The position numbers were made by a program, and so were the translations under genes. From the NCBI GenBank assembly GCA_017960065.1, contig JAGCZK010000221.1, positions 1-7,673 on the forward strand: a DNA stretch of 7,673 nucleotides. The letters run 5' to 3'. Shown piece by piece: positions 6,437 through 7,673 of this stretch (within the stretch, counting starts at the first letter, position 1; each line of letters begins with the position of its first letter). The notes below the pieces were generated by a model, which was not told the DNA's origin, ran no database searches, and saw only the letters and a program-made list of their open reading frames with translations. The DNA is from Paludibacteraceae bacterium. Its GTDB lineage: Bacteria > Bacteroidota > Bacteroidia > Bacteroidales > Paludibacteraceae.

Positions 6437-7332
6437 GCCGCACCCCGAAACATATCGCAGCCCTGGTAGCCGCCGTTTTGTGTGTGCTGCAACTGACAGC
6501 CCAGGAACTCAACTGCAAGGTGACGATCAACAGCGACCAGATTCAGGGCACCAACAAATCGGTGTTCGAAACCCTGCAAAAGGCCACCACCGAATTTATG
6601 AACAACACCCGCTGGACGGACTACGAATACGAGACGGGCGAACGCATCGACTGCAGCGTGTTCATCATCGTCAACAACTACAGCGGCAGCACGTTCGACG
6701 CCGAAATCCAGATTCAGGCCTCGCGCCCGGTGTTCAACAGCAACTACAAAACGCCGATTTTCTTCTATAACGACAAAAAACTGGTGTTCTCGTACAACGA
6801 AGGCGACCCCTTGAGTTTTGACGAAACCTATTTCGGAAACAACCTGACGCAAGTGCTGGCCTTTTACGCCTACCTCGTCATCGGCACCGATTGCGACAGT
6901 TTTTCGAAATTGGGCGGGACTCCCTTCTTTCGCAAAGCGGAAAGCATTGTCAATCAGGCCCAAAGCACCAGCGAAGCCGGTTGGCGGGCCTTCGAAGACA
7001 GCCACAACCGCTATGCGCTGATCAACAACATCCTCGACGATGTGGCCAAACCCTACCGCGAATTCTTCTACACCTACCACCGCAACGGCATGGACGAGAT
7101 GAGTTTCGGCATCGAAAAGAGCCGCGCCAAAATCGCCGAGAGCATTCCGGTGCTCAAATCGGTGTACAAGGCACGGCCCTCGATGATCATCATCTCCGAA
7201 TTTGTCGAATGCAAGATGGACGAGTTGGTACAGATTTTTTCGAAAGGCACCGCCACCGAACGCAAAACCGTGTACGAAACGCTTTCGTACCTGGCTCCCA
7301 CCATGCAAAACCGCTTCGAATCGCTGAAATAA
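6433..7332 (+). CDS. DUF4835 family exported protein (T9SS-associated PorD-like)
   Basis: A 299-residue exported protein of the DUF4835 family, a Bacteroidota family that I recall being called PorD and linked to type IX secretion. That role is from memory and is not visible in this sequence. A signal peptide is clear: positive residues, a hydrophobic core at about 8-21, then TAQ-E at 22-25, a typical Bacteroidota signal peptidase I site. C17 lies inside the core with leucine before it, so it is not a good lipobox. The mature part is rich in Asn, Tyr and Phe, has no membrane segment, and carries family-like stretches (NNTRWT, FYNDKK, FYAYLVIGTD, KPYREFFYTYHR). Three mature cysteines are C28, C73 and one near 151. 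The ATG overlaps the coaBC stop as ATGA, indicating translational coupling, and recN follows 8 bases later. Confidence 0.88.
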   Translation: MSRTPKHIAALVAAVLCVLQLTAQELNCKVTINSDQIQGTNKSVFETLQKATTEFMNNTRWTDYEYETGERIDCSVFIIVNNYSGSTFDAEIQIQASRPVFNSNYKTPIFFYNDKKLVFSYNEGDPLSFDETYFGNNLTQVLAFYAYLVIGTDCDSFSKLGGTPFFRKAESIVNQAQSTSEAGWRAFEDSHNRYALINNILDDVAKPYREFFYTYHRNGMDEMSFGIEKSRAKIAESIPVLKSVYKARPSMIIISEFVECKMDELVQIFSKGTATERKTVYETLSYLAPTMQNRFESLK

Positions 7333-7340
7333 GACCGATT

Positions 7341-7631
7341 ATGTTGCAAAGCCTTCACATCGAAAACTATGTGCTCATCAAGTCGCTCGACATTGATTTT
7401 GCCAAAGGTTTTTCGGTGATTACCGGCGAAACCGGTTCGGGCAAGTCGGTCATCTTGGGCGCAATCAACCTCTGCTTGGGCGGCCGGGCCGAACAAAAGG
7501 TCATCCGCGACGGCGAGCGCCGCTGCGTCATCGAAGCTTGCTTCGGCATCGAAGGATACCAACTCGAATCTTTTTTTGAGGAAAACGGTCTCGACTACGA
7601 GCCGCAATGCCTCTTGCGCCGCGAAATCTAG
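7341..7631 (+). CDS. recN: DNA repair protein RecN, N-terminal part ending at in-frame TAG
   Basis: RecN is an SMC-like ATPase acting in double-strand break repair. The first 96 codons are seen: MLQSLHIENYVLI at the N terminus, the Walker A motif GETGSGKS at residues 29-36 (most relatives have GETGAGKS), CLGGRAEQKVIRDGERRCVIEA, and CLLRREI at the end. A full RecN is about 550 residues, so this is only the start of the ATPase head. A TAG at 7629-7631 closes the frame, yet the same frame continues with RecN-like sequence to the window end. It may be a real nonsense mutation or a base error close to the end of the sequence. Position after coaBC and DUF4835 is the usual one in Bacteroidota. Confidence 0.85.
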   Translation: MLQSLHIENYVLIKSLDIDFAKGFSVITGETGSGKSVILGAINLCLGGRAEQKVIRDGERRCVIEACFGIEGYQLESFFEENGLDYEPQCLLRREI

Positions 7632-7673
7632 GACAACTGCAAATCGCGTCTGTTTCTCAACGACAGCCCCTGC
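7632..7673 (+). pseudogene. recN: RecN-like continuation after the stop codon
   Basis: Read in the recN frame, these 14 codons give DNCKSRLFLNDSPC. RecN proteins normally read R-R-E-(V/I)-x-x-x-G-(K/R)-S-R-x-F-(I/V)-N-D-(T/S)-P here, so the homology crosses the TAG without a frame change. The glycine before KSR is replaced by cysteine (TGC at 7638-7640, one base from GGC). The rest of the gene lies outside the window, so I cannot tell whether it is otherwise intact. Confidence 0.6.

Noticed and set aside
6481..6486. C17 of the DUF4835 protein as a lipobox cysteine
   Set aside because: The residue before it is leucine and the cysteine lies in the middle of the hydrophobic core, while a good signal peptidase I site (TAQ-E) follows at residues 22-25.

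Overview
The window looks like chromosomal DNA from a member of the Bacteroidota, most likely Bacteroidales, with GC-rich genes. Three things support this. The protein sequences match the Bacteroidota versions of their families (BamD, RNA polymerase omega, DUF4835). The gene order bamD-rpoZ-coaBC-DUF4835-recN is the one I know from this phylum. The upstream regions carry the Bacteroidota promoter signature (TTTG, about 20 bases, then TAnnTTTG) rather than a sigma70-type promoter. All genes are on the + strand and tightly packed. The long open frames on the - strand are shadows caused by codon bias.

Layout: bases 1-371 are AT-rich and hold no convincing protein gene. They contain a possible leftward promoter, a TATCTTTG box at 168-175, a strong intrinsic terminator at 226-263 and a second promoter just before lysC. 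The box and terminator together suggest a small RNA of about 80 nt. Next comes a lysine/diaminopimelate unit, lysC-lysA, followed 2 bases later by a membrane-anchored family 2 glycosyltransferase (372-4056). A near-consensus promoter at 4060-4091 then starts a second unit: bamD, rpoZ, coaBC, a DUF4835 gene and the beginning of recN. Gaps in this unit are 3, 4, -4 and 8 bases.

The first unit makes lysine, with meso-diaminopimelate as its direct precursor, plus an unidentified surface sugar. The second is a housekeeping set: outer-membrane protein assembly, transcription, coenzyme A synthesis, an exported protein linked to envelope secretion, and DNA repair.

I see no mobile element, CRISPR array, tRNA or rRNA, and no clear new multi-gene system. 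The points most worth checking are the small-RNA-like locus before lysC, a BamD whose lipobox cysteine is replaced by serine (one base from cysteine), a bamD promoter so close to the start codon that the mRNA may be leaderless, and an in-frame TAG in recN with a second unusual codon seven bases later.
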